Notes: generated by a model not told the origin, from the letters alone. A stretch of 64,000 bases of DNA from Caballeronia arationis (GCF_001544975.2 NZ_FCOG02000004.1:62001-126000), one strand, 5' to 3'. Positions 37,913 through 47,493 are shown, counted from the first letter of the stretch. Program-made: numbers and translations.

Positions 37913-40219
37913 ATGACCACATCCGCCAATACCAAATTGCGCGAAGCTGCGCTCGATTACCACGAATTCCCGACCCCCGGCAAAATCGCGATTGCGCCGA
38001 CCAAACAGATGATCAACCAGCGCGATCTCGCGCTGGCGTATTCGCCGGGCGTCGCGTTTGCGTGCGAGGCCATCGTCGAGGATCCGCTGAACGCCGCGCG
38101 CTTCACCGCGCGCAGCAACCTGGTCGGCGTCGTGACCAACGGCACCGCGGTGCTGGGGCTCGGCAACATCGGGCCGCTCGCATCGAAGCCGGTCATGGAA
38201 GGCAAGGCGGTGCTGTTCAAGAAGTTCGCCGGCATCGACGTGTTCGACATCGAGCTGAACGAGTCGGACCCGCACAAGCTGGTGGACGTGATCGCCGCGC
38301 TGGAACCCACGTTCGGCGGCATCAATCTTGAAGACATCAAGGCGCCGGATTGCTTCATCGTCGAGCGCGAATGCAAGAAGCGCATGAAGATTCCCGTCTT
38401 CCACGACGACCAGCACGGCACCGCGATCGTCGTCGCGGCGGCGCTCACCAATGGTCTGAAGGTGGTCGGGAAGGATATCGGCGAGGTGAAGCTGGTCGCG
38501 TCGGGCGCGGGTGCGGCGGCGCTGGCGTGTCTGGACCTGCTCGTCGATCTCGGCATGAAGCTCGAGAACATCTATGTGACGGATCTGGCCGGCGTGGTCT
38601 ATCAGGGCCGCGTCGAACTGATGGACCCGGACAAGGAACGTTTCGCCCGCCAGACCGAAGCCCGCACGCTCGCGGACGTGATCGAAGGCGCGGATGTGTT
38701 CCTCGGTCTGTCGGCGGGCGGCGTGCTGAAGCCGGAAATGGTGAAGGGCATGGCCGCCAAGCCGCTGATTCTCGCGCTCGCCAATCCGACGCCCGAAATC
38801 CTGCCGGAAGTCGCGCTCGAAGTGCGCCCGGACGCGGTGCTCGCCACGGGCCGCACGGATTATCCGAACCAGGTCAACAACGTCCTCTGCTTCCCGTTCA
38901 TCTTCCGCGGCGCGCTAGATGCGGGCGCCACCACCGTCACGCGCGAGATGGAAATCGCCGCCGTGAACGCGATTGCTGAACTCGCGCGGCAGGAACAGAG
39001 CGATATCGTGGCGACGGCGTATGGCATTCAGGACCTGTCGTTCGGTCCGGAATACCTGATTCCGAAGCCCTTCGATCCGCGCCTGATCGTCAAGATCGCG
39101 CCGGCCGTCGCCAAGGCCGCGATGGATTCCGGCGTCGCGACGCGGCCGATCGAGGACATGGAAGCGTACGAGCAGCATCTGCAGCAGTTCGTCTACCACA
39201 GCGGCACCACGATGAAGCCGGTGTTCCAGCTCGCGCGCAGCGTCGAGCCGGAGAAGAAGCGCATCGTGTTCGCGGAGGGCGAGGAAGAGCGCGTGCTGCG
39301 CGCGGTGCAGATCGCTGTCGACGAGAAAATCGCCAAGCCGATCCTGATCGGCCGTCCGGCGGTCATCCAGCAGCGCATCACGAAGTTCGGCCTGCGCCTC
39401 ACGCCGGGCACCGATTTCACCGTCATCGACACCGATCACGACGAGCGTTACCGCGATTTCTGGCAGAGCTATTACAAGATGATGGCGAGGAAAGGCATCA
39501 GCCAGCAGATGGCGAAACTCGAAATGCGCCGCCGCACGACGCTGATCGGCTCGATGCTGGTCGAGCGCGGCGAAGCGGACGGCATGATCTGCGGCATGAT
39601 CAGCACGACGCATCGCCATCTGCATTTCATCGACCAGGTGATCGGCAAGAAGGAAGGCTGCAGCGTCTACGCCGCGATGAACGCGCTGGTTTTGCCGGGA
39701 CGCCAGATTTTCATCGTCGACACGCACGTGAACGTCGATCCGACGCCCGAGCAACTGTGCGAGATCACCATCATGGCGGCCGAGGAAGTGCGCCGCTTCG
39801 GCATCGAGCCGAAGATCGCGCTGCTGTCGCATTCGAATTTCGGCACCAGCAACGCGCCCACCGCGCAGAAGATGCGCGACGTGCTCGCGCTCCTGAAGGA
39901 ACGCGCGCCGGATCTGGACGTCGACGGCGAAATGCACGGCGATGTCGCGCTGGATTCGCGTCTGCGTAAAGAGGTGCTGCCGGAATCGACGCTCGAAGGC
40001 GACGCGAACCTGCTGATCCTGCCGAACATCGATTCGGCGAACATCTCGTACAACCTGCTTAAAGTGGCGGCGGGCAATAACATCGCGATCGGACCGATGC
40101 TGCTCGGCGCGGCGAAGCCGGTTCACGTGCTGACGGCATCGGCGACGGTGCGGCGGATCGTCAACATGACGGCGTTGCTGGTGGCGGACGCCTCGGCCAC
40201 GCTGAACCGCTCGAGCTGA
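37913..40219 (+). CDS. maeB: NADP-dependent malic enzyme with phosphotransacetylase-like domain
   Basis: MaeB oxidatively decarboxylates malate to pyruvate, making NADPH. The 768-residue protein is the large hybrid form. Residues 1 to about 430 are the malic enzyme (LAYSPGVAFACEAI, NGTAVLGLGNIGPLASKPVM, the metal/substrate motif FHDDQHGTAIV, and a Rossmann segment). Residues about 440-760 resemble phosphotransacetylase (RIVFAEGEEERVLRAVQIA, GAAKPVHVLTASATVRRIVN), which in characterised homologues is regulatory and binds acetyl-CoA rather than being catalytic. Single gene, divergent from thiL. Confidence 0.96.
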   Translation: MTTSANTKLREAALDYHEFPTPGKIAIAPTKQMINQRDLALAYSPGVAFACEAIVEDPLNAARFTARSNLVGVVTNGTAVLGLGNIGPLASKPVMEGKAVLFKKFAGIDVFDIELNESDPHKLVDVIAALEPTFGGINLEDIKAPDCFIVERECKKRMKIPVFHDDQHGTAIVVAAALTNGLKVVGKDIGEVKLVASGAGAAALACLDLLVDLGMKLENIYVTDLAGVVYQGRVELMDPDKERFARQTEARTLADVIEGADVFLGLSAGGVLKPEMVKGMAAKPLILALANPTPEILPEVALEVRPDAVLATGRTDYPNQVNNVLCFPFIFRGALDAGATTVTREMEIAAVNAIAELARQEQSDIVATAYGIQDLSFGPEYLIPKPFDPRLIVKIAPAVAKAAMDSGVATRPIEDMEAYEQHLQQFVYHSGTTMKPVFQLARSVEPEKKRIVFAEGEEERVLRAVQIAVDEKIAKPILIGRPAVIQQRITKFGLRLTPGTDFTVIDTDHDERYRDFWQSYYKMMARKGISQQMAKLEMRRRTTLIGSMLVERGEADGMICGMISTTHRHLHFIDQVIGKKEGCSVYAAMNALVLPGRQIFIVDTHVNVDPTPEQLCEITIMAAEEVRRFGIEPKIALLSHSNFGTSNAPTAQKMRDVLALLKERAPDLDVDGEMHGDVALDSRLRKEVLPESTLEGDANLLILPNIDSANISYNLLKVAAGNNIAIGPMLLGAAKPVHVLTASATVRRIVNMTALLVADASATLNRSS

Positions 40220-40285
40220 ACGACGCGGGAGGCGCGGGGCTCGCAACGAGCGCCGCGTGGTTTGCATCGCCTTGCATCGAGAACG

Positions 40286-40315
40286 AAAAAAAAGCGTGCC
40301 GGATGACCGGCACGC
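40286..40315 (-). terminator. Minus-strand Rho-independent terminator
   Basis: GCGTGCCGG (40294-40302) and CCGGCACGC (40307-40315) form nine pairs with a four-base loop. On the minus strand the stem is followed by T8. On the plus strand it has no T-tract, so it does not serve maeB in the standard way. Confidence 0.75.
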
Positions 40316-40430
40316 CCGAGGCATGCAAGGGGATTTGCGTCTCCTCGAATTGGAGATGGCGACGGTGCAAACCGTGAAACGGGCGGCAAGCGAGGCGAAA
40401 CCTGCCGCGCCGTTTCTTAGCCATTCCAGG
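40286..40430 (-). ncRNA. Candidate small RNA on the minus strand
   Basis: Read on the minus strand the segment contains three stems in a row: ACGGT/ACCGT (40362-40375), TCTCC/GGAGA with a seven-base loop (40340-40356), and a nine-pair GC stem followed by eight T residues (40315-40286). No gene on this strand would need that terminator: the nearest minus-strand gene to the right is rsmE, which ends at 41785 behind its own terminator. The 5' end is not defined and no good promoter was found. It may equally be an antisense transcript to the maeB 3' region. Confidence 0.35.
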
Positions 40431-40640
40431 TATGAATTTTTATCCGGTAAGAGATAAAAATCACTCAGATTTAGGCTAAAAATGGGTTCGACCGACGGAT
40501 TTTTTGCGTCTCCGGATCGCCCGCCAAATCATCCCAAAACCTCCGATTCCCGACCGAACGTTGATTCCGGGTGTCATTAGCGATACCCTTACGTCTTTCC
40601 TGGTCGTCGATTTCAGGGTTCATCGCGGGGACATCGCTAC

Positions 40641-41147
40641 GTGAAGCGGACGTGGTTTCATCACTGCATCGTCGCGCTTTTAGTGGCCCTGAGCGGCTGT
40701 GGCAAAGGCGATCACGCAGAGGACGCGCATCAGGTCGCGGCCGGTGCGAGCGCCGTGGCCGCGCCGGTGCCGCCGGTACAGCCGCCGGAATCGGCCGCCT
40801 CGGGCGGGTCGTGCGGAAAAGAGAACGGGCAGGAGGTCAGGCACGAAGCAGCGGACGGACTTGGGACCGTCGCCATCGCGCAATTGCCGAAGCAGGCCGT
40901 CGCCACATTGCGGCTGATCGAGTCAGGCGGGCCGTTTCCGTTCGAGAAGGACGGCGTCGTGTTCGGCAATCGCGAGCGTTTGCTTCCGCCGCATCGGCGC
41001 GGCTACTACCACGAATACACTGTCCCCACGCCGCGGGCCCGCGACCGCGGCGCGCGCCGGATCGTGTGTGGTGGGGCTCGTCGGCAGATCGGCGACTGTT
41101 ACTACTCCGACGACCACTACGCCAGTTTTAAACGCATTGCGGGATAA
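40641..41147 (+). CDS. Barnase-like ribonuclease, predicted lipoprotein
   Basis: A 168-residue protein with a signal sequence and lipobox ending at Cys20 (VALSGC), a low-complexity linker, and a barnase/guanyl-specific RNase domain from about residue 75. Key residues correspond to barnase: Glu125 in YYHEYTVPTP (general base), Arg140 in ARRIV, and His159 in SDDHYASFKRI (general acid). Cys143 and Cys153 could form a disulfide. An exported ribonuclease next to a barstar homologue suggests toxin and immunity, or simple nutrient RNase. The barstar gene follows eight bases after the stop. Confidence 0.85.
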   Translation: MKRTWFHHCIVALLVALSGCGKGDHAEDAHQVAAGASAVAAPVPPVQPPESAASGGSCGKENGQEVRHEAADGLGTVAIAQLPKQAVATLRLIESGGPFPFEKDGVVFGNRERLLPPHRRGYYHEYTVPTPRARDRGARRIVCGGARRQIGDCYYSDDHYASFKRIAG

Positions 41148-41154
41148 CTTCGGG

Positions 41155-41727
41155 ATGAACGGCATGAGCGACAACATCTACGCGCACGGAAACGGTGCGG
41201 CGGGTGATCTTTTCGCCACCGGCGATGGCAACCTGTTCCAGCGAGTACTGCGGCTACGCACGACTGAACACGACAACAGACCCGACGACGAACCGAGCCC
41301 GACGCTGTCATCAACGGACGAGGGGTCCATGAGTCTTTTCAGGACGGTGCGGCCGAACATCGTGCAATCGATTCGCGCCTTTCGCGTGCAGGAACTCGCC
41401 GACGAAGCGACCCGGCTCGGCCAGCATTTTCTGTTTGCGTATTGCGGCGCGGCTCAGAGCAAGCAGGAAGTGCTTGAGACGATTGCCACGTCGTTCCTGT
41501 TTCCCAAGCACTTCGGCAAGAACTACGACGCGCTCTACGACTGCCTGACCGATCTCGTCCACAAGGCTGGATCGCAGCCCGGTTTCGTGATCGTGCTCGA
41601 AGCGCTGCCGATCGCGCAGAAATTCGACAAGGAAGGGCGCGAAACACTGCTCGACGTGTTCCGCGAGGCGTCCGAGTTCTGGGCCGAGCGGCGTGTGGCG
41701 TTCCGGGTGTTTTACTCGTTCGCCTGA
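41155..41727 (+). CDS. Barstar-family ribonuclease inhibitor
   Basis: Cytoplasmic inhibitor of barnase-type RNases, expected to protect the cell from the upstream enzyme. The barstar domain covers about the last 120 residues: IRAFRVQELADEATRLGQHF, FLFPKHFGKNYDALYDCLTD (the acidic face that plugs the RNase active site) and RVAFRVFYSFA. About 58 Asn/Asp-rich residues precede it. Starts are possible at 41155, 41164 or 41329; the last has the best ribosome binding site (GAGGGG), while the earlier ones keep the two genes tightly spaced. A bidirectional terminator follows. Confidence 0.85.
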   Translation: MNGMSDNIYAHGNGAAGDLFATGDGNLFQRVLRLRTTEHDNRPDDEPSPTLSSTDEGSMSLFRTVRPNIVQSIRAFRVQELADEATRLGQHFLFAYCGAAQSKQEVLETIATSFLFPKHFGKNYDALYDCLTDLVHKAGSQPGFVIVLEALPIAQKFDKEGRETLLDVFREASEFWAERRVAFRVFYSFA

Positions 41728-41752
41728 GTCTTCCGCCTCGCGCGCGTGGTTG

Positions 41753-41783
41753 AAAAAAGCCGGTCGATAGACCGGCTTTTTTT
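41753..41783. terminator. Bidirectional terminator between barstar and rsmE
   Basis: AAAAAAGCCGGTC and GACCGGCTTTTTTT flank a GATA loop. A-tract on one side and T-tract on the other let it stop barstar transcription on plus and rsmE on minus. Confidence 0.93.
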
Positions 41784-41784
41784 G

Positions 41785-42522
41785 TCACCAGCCGCCCCAG
41801 CGCGCCGCGAGCGCCGCCAGCACGGCGATTCCGGCAGTCTCGGTGCGCAGGACGCGCGGGCCGAGTCCGAGCGTCGAAAATCCCGCATCGACGATATATT
41901 TCTCCTCCACAGGGGAAAAACCCGCTTCCGGCCCGATCAGCAAGATCACCGGCGCGGAGGGCGGCGCCTCCGGCAACGTCGCGAAGCTCACCTCGGCGCG
42001 CGGCGACAATAGAAGGCGCAACTCGCCAACGACTGCAGGAGCGAGCTGGCCGAGCCACGCGTCGAGATCGCGCGGCGGGGCGACGTCGGGAATCCGGTTC
42101 CGTCCGCATTGTTCGCACGCCGAGCGTACTAGCGCCTGCCAGTGCGCCTGGCGCCGCAGGGCGCGGTCGCCCGCGAGACGCACGACGCCGCGCGCCGCCG
42201 TCAGCGGCGCGACGCCCGCCACGCCGAGTTCGACCGCCTTCTCGATCAGCCAGTCCATTTTGTCGCCGCCCGCGACGCCCTGCGCGAGCGTCACGCGATA
42301 CGGCGGCTCCGCTTCGCGGTCGTCGTGCCGGTCGATGCGCGCAACGGCCGCGCGCTTGCCGATCTCGACGAGTTCGGCTGCGTACTCGCCGCCGGCACCG
42401 TCGAACAGCGTGACAGGGTCGCCAGTCTGGAGGCGCAGGACGTGAACGTGGCGCACCACGTCGTCGGGCAGCGGAAGTGTTTTGCCCGCCGCGAGCGGGC
42501 CGTCTACGAAAAAGCGTGGCAT
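41785..42522 (-). CDS. rsmE: 16S rRNA (uracil1498-N3)-methyltransferase
   Basis: RsmE methylates U1498 of 16S rRNA in the assembled 30S subunit. The 245-residue SPOUT-class enzyme has an N-terminal PUA-like domain (MPRFFVDGPLAAGKTLPLP) and the knotted SAM site: LIGPEAGFSPVEE and LGPRVLRTETA, the family's two hallmark loops. It is convergent with the barnase/barstar pair. Confidence 0.95.
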   Translation of the reverse strand: MPRFFVDGPLAAGKTLPLPDDVVRHVHVLRLQTGDPVTLFDGAGGEYAAELVEIGKRAAVARIDRHDDREAEPPYRVTLAQGVAGGDKMDWLIEKAVELGVAGVAPLTAARGVVRLAGDRALRRQAHWQALVRSACEQCGRNRIPDVAPPRDLDAWLGQLAPAVVGELRLLLSPRAEVSFATLPEAPPSAPVILLIGPEAGFSPVEEKYIVDAGFSTLGLGPRVLRTETAGIAVLAALAARWGGW

Positions 42523-42644
42523 GTCGTTGATCGCCGGCTCTGGCCCGAAGGCCGCGCCGGCGGATAAGTTGAGCCTGTCGTGAAAAAACGCTGGAAACGC
42601 GCGAGGAAAGCGGGCGAGCGTCGCAACGCCCGCGAACTGGCCGG

Positions 42645-43058
42645 CTAGCCCAGATGCCGCGCTATCGCCCAGCGATAGCCGTCCGGGTCCTCGAACTGCG
42701 CGAAACGGTCACCCCAGAACTGGTCCTGCGGTTCGATCAGCCCCTTCGCGCCGACCGCGAGCGCGCGCGCGTAAGTGGCATCGACGTCGTCGACATACAG
42801 ATAGAACGACTGCGGCGCCATCTGCCCGCCGCTCTTCGGTGTGCGCGCCTGCGAGCCGTAGGCGCCCTCGGGCGCGAACATCAGGATCAACTGCCCGCGA
42901 TACGTCATCTCGACGTGGATGATCGCGCCGTCGTCGTTGACGCTGTCGCGCACCGCGAAACCCAATGCCTGCTCGTAGAAACCGGTGGCGACGTGCGCAT
43001 CGCGCACGGTGAGATAGGGCGTCAGCCAGGGGACATCGGCTGGGCGGGGATCGGTCAT
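42645..43058 (-). CDS. VOC-superfamily (glyoxalase-like) protein
   Basis: A 137-residue single-domain vicinal-oxygen-chelate protein of the PhnB/glyoxalase-like type. It has two beta-alpha-beta-beta-beta repeats, the first starting TPYLTVRDAHVATGFYEQAL and the second SFYLYVDDVDATYARAL, and ends with FAQFEDPDGYRWAIA, where a metal-ligand Glu or Asp would lie. The reaction is unknown. The start at 43058 is supported by AAGGAG seven bases upstream. 122 bases separate it from rsmE. Confidence 0.88.
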   Translation of the reverse strand: MTDPRPADVPWLTPYLTVRDAHVATGFYEQALGFAVRDSVNDDGAIIHVEMTYRGQLILMFAPEGAYGSQARTPKSGGQMAPQSFYLYVDDVDATYARALAVGAKGLIEPQDQFWGDRFAQFEDPDGYRWAIARHLG

Positions 43059-43458
43059 CGAAAAGCTCCTTGCAGCTTGGCCGTGAGGCGCATTGTGCCA
43101 CGAAGGCCTGCGGAGCCTGGCTCGCAGCCCCGCAGCGCGCGGCATTCGACAGCGGGCCGCACGCGCGCACGACCCGGAAAAAAGCGGCGCGCGGCGCCAC
43201 TTCGCATCCTTCGATACGCGCTTTCGCCGGACGTTCCGTGCGCTCCGATGCAGGGACCATGCCCGGCCTCCGGCGCGCACGCGCACGCCGCCGAGCGCGG
43301 CCTTTCGCGCAATGTCAATCGGACCTGTCTGTTAGAATCACGCTCTCCGATCCTCCTCGTTTCTCGTCGTTCCGGGGCCTGAAAGTGTCGTTCGCAGCCG
43401 CCCGGCGCGTCATCCGGAAACACCCAGGATCCTTTCAGGACTTACCCCCGACTCTGAC
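43059..43458. other. Divergent intergenic region before transketolase
   Basis: 400 bases between the VOC gene and tkt. No gene supported. A TAGAAT hexamer at 43333-43338 is a possible -10 element for tkt, but no good -35 was found. The left two thirds are GC-rich and without recognisable structure. Confidence 0.4.
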
Positions 43459-45501
43459 ATGACGACCCCGACCTCCAGCCAAACCGCCCTGATGGCCAAC
43501 GCGATTCGCGCGCTGTCGATGGACGCCGTTCAACAAGCCAACTCCGGCCATCCGGGCATGCCGATGGGCATGGCGGAAATCGGCGTCGCGCTGTGGTCGC
43601 GCCACCTGAAGCACAACCCGACGAACCCGCACTGGGCCGATCGCGACCGTTTTGTGCTGTCGAACGGGCACGGCTCGATGCTGCTGTATTCGCTGCTGCA
43701 TCTGACGGGCTACGACCTGCCGATCTCGGAGCTGAAGAATTTCCGCCAGCTGCATTCGAAGACGCCGGGCCATCCGGAAGTCGGCATGACGGCGGGCGTC
43801 GAGACGACCACCGGCCCGCTCGGACAGGGTCTCGCGAACGCGGTCGGCATGGCGCTCGCTGAGGCGCTCCTCGCCGCCGAGTTCAACCAGGAAGGCGCGT
43901 CGATCGTCGATCACCACACGTATGCGTTTCTCGGCGACGGCTGCCTGATGGAAGGCATTTCGCACGAGGCCTGCTCGTTCGCCGGCACGCTGAAGCTGAA
44001 CAAGCTGATCGCGCTCTACGACGACAACGGCATCTCCATCGACGGCGACGTCGAGCACTGGTTCCACGACGACACCCCGAAGCGCTTCGAAGCCTACGGC
44101 TGGAACGTGATCCGCGCGGTGGACGGCCATGATGTCGACGCGGTCGATGCCGCCATCGCGCAGGCGAAGAAGTCCGACAAGCCGACGCTGATCTGCTGCC
44201 GCACCGTGATCGGCAAGGGCGCGCCGACGAAGGCGGGCGGCCACGACGCGCACGGCGCGCCGCTCGGGGACAAGGAAATCGCCGATACGCGCGCCGCGAT
44301 CGGCTGGTCGTGGGAGCCGTTCGTGATTCCGCAGGAAGTCTATGCGGCATGGGACGCGAAGGAAGAGGGCGCGCGCGCCGAGGCGGAGTGGAACAAGTCT
44401 TTCGAAGCGTATCGCGCAAAGAACCCGCAGCAAGCCGCCGAGTTCGTGCGCCGCATGAACGGCGAACTGCCGGCCAACTGGGCCGAGCAGGCGAAGAATA
44501 TTGTCGAAGGGGCGAATCAGCGCGCCGAAACGGTCGCGACGCGCAAGGCCTCGCAACAGGCCATCGAAGGGCTCGCCGCCGCGCTGCCGGAACTGCTCGG
44601 CGGTTCCGCCGACCTGACCGGCTCGAACCTCACGAACTGGAAAGCATCGAAGCCGGTCCGCGCCGCCGGCGACGGCAATGACGGCAAGGGCATCCAGTGG
44701 GGCAATCACATCAACTACGGCGTGCGTGAATTCGGCATGAGCGCCGCGATCAACGGCATCGCGCTGCACGGCGGCTATCGTCCGTTCGGCGGCACCTTCC
44801 TGACGTTCTCGGACTACAGCCGCAATGCGCTGCGCGTTGCCGCGCTGATGAAGTCGCGTTCGATCTTCGTTTTCACCCACGATTCGATCGGCCTCGGCGA
44901 AGACGGCCCGACGCACCAGTCGATCGAACACGTGTCGAGCCTGCGCCTGATCCCGCAACTCACGACCTGGCGCCCGGCCGACACGGTGGAAACCGCCGTG
45001 GCGTGGACGCAAGCCATCGGGCATCAAGGCCCGTCGGCGCTGGTCTTCAGCCGTCAGAACCTGCAGTTCTCGCCGCGCAACGACGTGCAGATCGCGAACA
45101 TCGCGAAGGGCGGCTACGTGCTGCGCGACTGGAACGACGACATCCCCGCGCGCAAGATCATCCTGATCGCGACGGGCTCGGAAGTGCAACTGGCGATGGA
45201 AGCCGTCGACAAGCTCTCGCAGGAAGGCATCGGCGCGCGCGTGGTGTCGATGCCGTCGACCAATGTGTTCGACCGCCAGGACGCCGAGTATCGCGAGCGT
45301 GTGCTGCCGAAGGGCGTCGTGCGTGTGGCGATCGAAGCGGGCGTGACGGATTTCTGGCGCAAGTATGTGGGTCTCGAAGGCGGCGTGGTCGGCATCGATT
45401 CGTTCGGCGAATCCGCGCCGGCCGGCGCTCTCTTCAAGCATTTCGGCTTTACCGTCGAGCATGTCGTGGAGACGGCCAAGGCCGCGCTCGCCGGCGCGTA
45501 A
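43459..45501 (+). CDS. tkt: Transketolase
   Basis: ThDP enzyme of the pentose-phosphate pathway and Calvin-type interconversions, 680 residues. The N-terminus has [20 protein letters not shown] and the cofactor motif [13 protein letters not shown]. The central part has [12 protein letters not shown] and later [15 protein letters not shown], where the conserved Glu and His contact the thiamine ring and substrate. The downstream gapA, 52 bases later, points to a carbon-metabolism operon typical of this group. Confidence 0.96.
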   Translation: MTTPTSSQTALMANAIRALSMDAVQQANSGHPGMPMGMAEIGVALWSRHLKHNPTNPHWADRDRFVLSNGHGSMLLYSLLHLTGYDLPISELKNFRQLHSKTPGHPEVGMTAGVETTTGPLGQGLANAVGMALAEALLAAEFNQEGASIVDHHTYAFLGDGCLMEGISHEACSFAGTLKLNKLIALYDDNGISIDGDVEHWFHDDTPKRFEAYGWNVIRAVDGHDVDAVDAAIAQAKKSDKPTLICCRTVIGKGAPTKAGGHDAHGAPLGDKEIADTRAAIGWSWEPFVIPQEVYAAWDAKEEGARAEAEWNKSFEAYRAKNPQQAAEFVRRMNGELPANWAEQAKNIVEGANQRAETVATRKASQQAIEGLAAALPELLGGSADLTGSNLTNWKASKPVRAAGDGNDGKGIQWGNHINYGVREFGMSAAINGIALHGGYRPFGGTFLTFSDYSRNALRVAALMKSRSIFVFTHDSIGLGEDGPTHQSIEHVSSLRLIPQLTTWRPADTVETAVAWTQAIGHQGPSALVFSRQNLQFSPRNDVQIANIAKGGYVLRDWNDDIPARKIILIATGSEVQLAMEAVDKLSQEGIGARVVSMPSTNVFDRQDAEYRERVLPKGVVRVAIEAGVTDFWRKYVGLEGGVVGIDSFGESAPAGALFKHFGFTVEHVVETAKAALAGA

Positions 45502-45553
45502 GTTCGTGCTCGCCGGCGCCCCGGAAGTATTTTTTTAGCCAAGGAGATAGACC

Positions 45554-46564
45554 ATGACGATTCGCGTTGCAATCAACGGCTACGGCCGGATCGGCCGCAA
45601 CACGTTGCGCGCCCTCTATGAAAACGGCAAGAAGCACGACATCGAGATCGTCGCAATCAACGATCTCGGCGATGCCAAGACGAACGCTCACCTGACGCAG
45701 TACGACACGGCGCACGGCAAGTTCCCGGGCGAAGTGAAGGTGGACGGCGACTACCTCGTCGTCAACGGCGACCGGATCCGCGTGCTGGCCAACCGCAACC
45801 CGGCCGAACTGCCGTGGGGCGAGCTGAACGTCGACGTCGTGATGGAGTGCACCGGTTTCTTCACGACGAAGGAAAAGGCGAGCGCGCACATCAAGGGCGG
45901 CGCGAAGAAGGTCATCATCTCGGCGCCGGGCGGCAAGGACGTGGACGCAACCATCGTCTACGGCGTGAACCACGGCGTGCTGAAGGGATCGGACACGGTC
46001 ATCTCGAACGCATCGTGCACGACGAACTGCCTGGCACCGCTCGTCAAGCCGCTGAACGACAAGATCGGCCTCGTGAACGGCCTGATGACGACCATCCACG
46101 CGTACACGAACGACCAGGTCCTGACCGACGTGTATCACGAAGACCTGCGCCGCGCGCGCTCGGCCACGCACAGCCAGATCCCGACGAAGACGGGCGCGGC
46201 GTCGGCGGTCGGCCTGGTGCTGCCGGAACTGAACGGCAAGCTCGACGGCTACGCGATTCGCGTGCCGACGATCAACGTGTCGGTGGTCGACCTGTCGTTC
46301 ATCGCCGCACGCGACACGACGGTCGATGAAGTCAACAAGATCATGAAGGAAGCATCGGAAGGCGCGCTGAAGGGCATCCTCGGCTACAACGATGCGCCGC
46401 TGGTCTCGATCGACTTCAACCACAACCCGGCATCGTCGACGTTCGATTCGACGCTGACGAAGGTGTCGGGCCGGCTGGTGAAGGTGTCGAGCTGGTACGA
46501 CAACGAGTGGGGCTTCTCGAACCGCATGCTGGATACGGCTGTCGCGCTCGCGAACGCGAAGTAA
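45554..46564 (+). CDS. gapA: Glyceraldehyde-3-phosphate dehydrogenase
   Basis: Phosphorylating GAPDH, 336 residues. NAD-binding start [16 protein letters not shown]; active-site [12 protein letters not shown] with Cys155 and partner His182 (TTIHAYTND). An Asp at about position 37 after beta-2 (AINDL) favours NAD. A consensus ribosome binding site (AAGGAG) precedes the ATG. A strong terminator closes the tkt-gapA unit. Confidence 0.97.
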   Translation: MTIRVAINGYGRIGRNTLRALYENGKKHDIEIVAINDLGDAKTNAHLTQYDTAHGKFPGEVKVDGDYLVVNGDRIRVLANRNPAELPWGELNVDVVMECTGFFTTKEKASAHIKGGAKKVIISAPGGKDVDATIVYGVNHGVLKGSDTVISNASCTTNCLAPLVKPLNDKIGLVNGLMTTIHAYTNDQVLTDVYHEDLRRARSATHSQIPTKTGAASAVGLVLPELNGKLDGYAIRVPTINVSVVDLSFIAARDTTVDEVNKIMKEASEGALKGILGYNDAPLVSIDFNHNPASSTFDSTLTKVSGRLVKVSSWYDNEWGFSNRMLDTAVALANAK

Positions 46565-46584
46565 GCAACGCGATTGCTGACAGG

Positions 46585-46611
46585 AAGCCGCTCTTCGGAG
46601 CGGCTTTTTTT
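46585..46611. terminator. Terminator after gapA
   Basis: AAGCCGCTC and GAGCGGCTT form a nine-pair stem with the stable TTCG loop, followed by a T-run at 46605-46611. It stands between the convergent gapA and GntR genes. Confidence 0.93.
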
Positions 46612-46614
46612 CGT

Positions 46615-47310
46615 TTACGCCTTCAGCGGCAGCGGAAAATGCACGCCCGCGCGCTGCGCTGCGTTGACGATATGCGTCTCGATTGCGCGCCCCGCGCCTT
46701 CGCTGTCGCGCGCCTTGAACGCCGCGACGATCGCCGCGTGCTCGTGAAAGGTCGACAGCACCAGTTCGCGCCGGTAGAACGGCAGGCGCTGGCTCTCCTT
46801 CATGATGTCGGCGCTGCCGCGCAGGATCGATTCGATCGCCGCGTTCCCCGCGAGACTCACGATGCGCATGTGAAACGCGAAGTCGAGTTGCGCCGCTTCT
46901 TCCAGTTCGGCGCTGATGAGCGCGCCATGCAGCGAGTCGAGATTGTCCTGCAGCCAGTCGATGTCCGCATCGCCGATCGAATGTGCTGCCAGCCGCGCGA
47001 CGAAGCCCTCAAGCGCGAAACGCATCTGGTACGTATCGGGCAGCGACGCCTGATCGGCGAAACGCCACGCGTGCGACGTCGATGCCTGCGCGCTGCTTAC
47101 ATACACGCCCTTGCCCGGCCGGATGTGCAGCATGCCGAGCGCTTCGAGCGTCGTGAGCGCCTCGCGCAGCGACGCGCGGCTGATCGCCAGTTCCTCCGAT
47201 AGCTGCCGCTGCGCCGGCAGCAGGCTACCCACGGGATAAACGCTTGCCTCGATGCGTTCGCGAATGGTCGCGATCGCGGCATCGGTTACGGTGTGCGGGA
47301 CGTTTTTCAT
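46615..47310 (-). CDS. GntR/FCD-family transcriptional regulator of the ureide locus
   Basis: A 231-residue regulator with an N-terminal GntR winged helix (about 8-72, LSEELAISRASLREALTTLE and IRPGKGVYV) and an FCD ligand domain (about 88-220) with the metal-binding His and Asp pattern DFAFHMRIV and STFHEHAAIV. It is divergent from the transporter-allantoicase unit. Two FCD-type palindromes, one before each unit, suggest repression of both itself and that operon. The ligand may be allantoate, ureidoglycolate or glyoxylate; this is inference. Start at 47310 (MKNVPHTV). Confidence 0.9.
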   Translation of the reverse strand: MKNVPHTVTDAAIATIRERIEASVYPVGSLLPAQRQLSEELAISRASLREALTTLEALGMLHIRPGKGVYVSSAQASTSHAWRFADQASLPDTYQMRFALEGFVARLAAHSIGDADIDWLQDNLDSLHGALISAELEEAAQLDFAFHMRIVSLAGNAAIESILRGSADIMKESQRLPFYRRELVLSTFHEHAAIVAAFKARDSEGAGRAIETHIVNAAQRAGVHFPLPLKA

Positions 47311-47330
47311 ATGAGGAATCAGGATTAGGC

Positions 47331-47341
47331 CGGTCTGACCG
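47331..47341. promoter_or_regulatory. GntR/FCD-type operator upstream of the regulator gene
   Basis: CGGTCTGACCG is a perfect palindrome centred 26 bases upstream of the gntR start. It shares the GGTC-N-GACC core with the site at 47479-47493, so autoregulation is likely. Confidence 0.6.
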
Positions 47342-47436
47342 CCATTGTAGGCGCAGCACGCCGTCCCGTCCCACAAGCATTTTTACCTATCGACGCAAGC
47401 CCCCGATAACGCGGGTAAACCGGTATCAGACCGACC

Positions 47437-47465
47437 TTGACTGGGCTATATCGGCTTTCTAATAT
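47437..47465 (+). promoter_or_regulatory. Strong sigma70 promoter of the transporter-alc-allA operon
   Basis: TTGACT (47437-47442), 17 bases, then TAATAT (47460-47465): five of six at -35 and four of six at -10, with ideal spacing. The predicted transcript starts near 47472. Confidence 0.7.
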
Positions 47466-47478
47466 TCGTCATCACAGC

Positions 47479-47493
47479 ACTGGTCCGACCAGT
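47479..47493. promoter_or_regulatory. GntR/FCD-type operator just downstream of the promoter
   Basis: ACTGGTCCGACCAGT is a perfect 15-base palindrome with the core TGGTC-N-GACCA of FadR-like regulators. It starts about seven bases after the predicted transcription start, where a bound repressor would block initiation or clearance. Confidence 0.75.

Larger units (their letters stand above)
40220..40640. other. Intergenic region between maeB and the ribonuclease gene
   Basis: No protein gene is supported in these 421 bases. The left part holds a minus-strand terminator and two further stems (see the ncRNA candidate). The right part, about 40430-40520, is AT-rich and probably holds promoters, at least for the ribonuclease gene that starts at 40641. 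Confidence 0.5.

Noticed and set aside
40161-40424. A small basic minus-strand protein starting MAKKRRGRFRL
   Set aside because: The frame runs through the intrinsic terminator at 40286-40315 and into the maeB 3' end, so it would not be transcribed whole. A small RNA explains the terminator better.
47421-47433. CGGTATCAGACCG as a third GntR operator
   Set aside because: The half-sites are spaced five bases apart instead of the GGTC-N-GACC layout of the two better sites, so it is mentioned only as a weak possibility.
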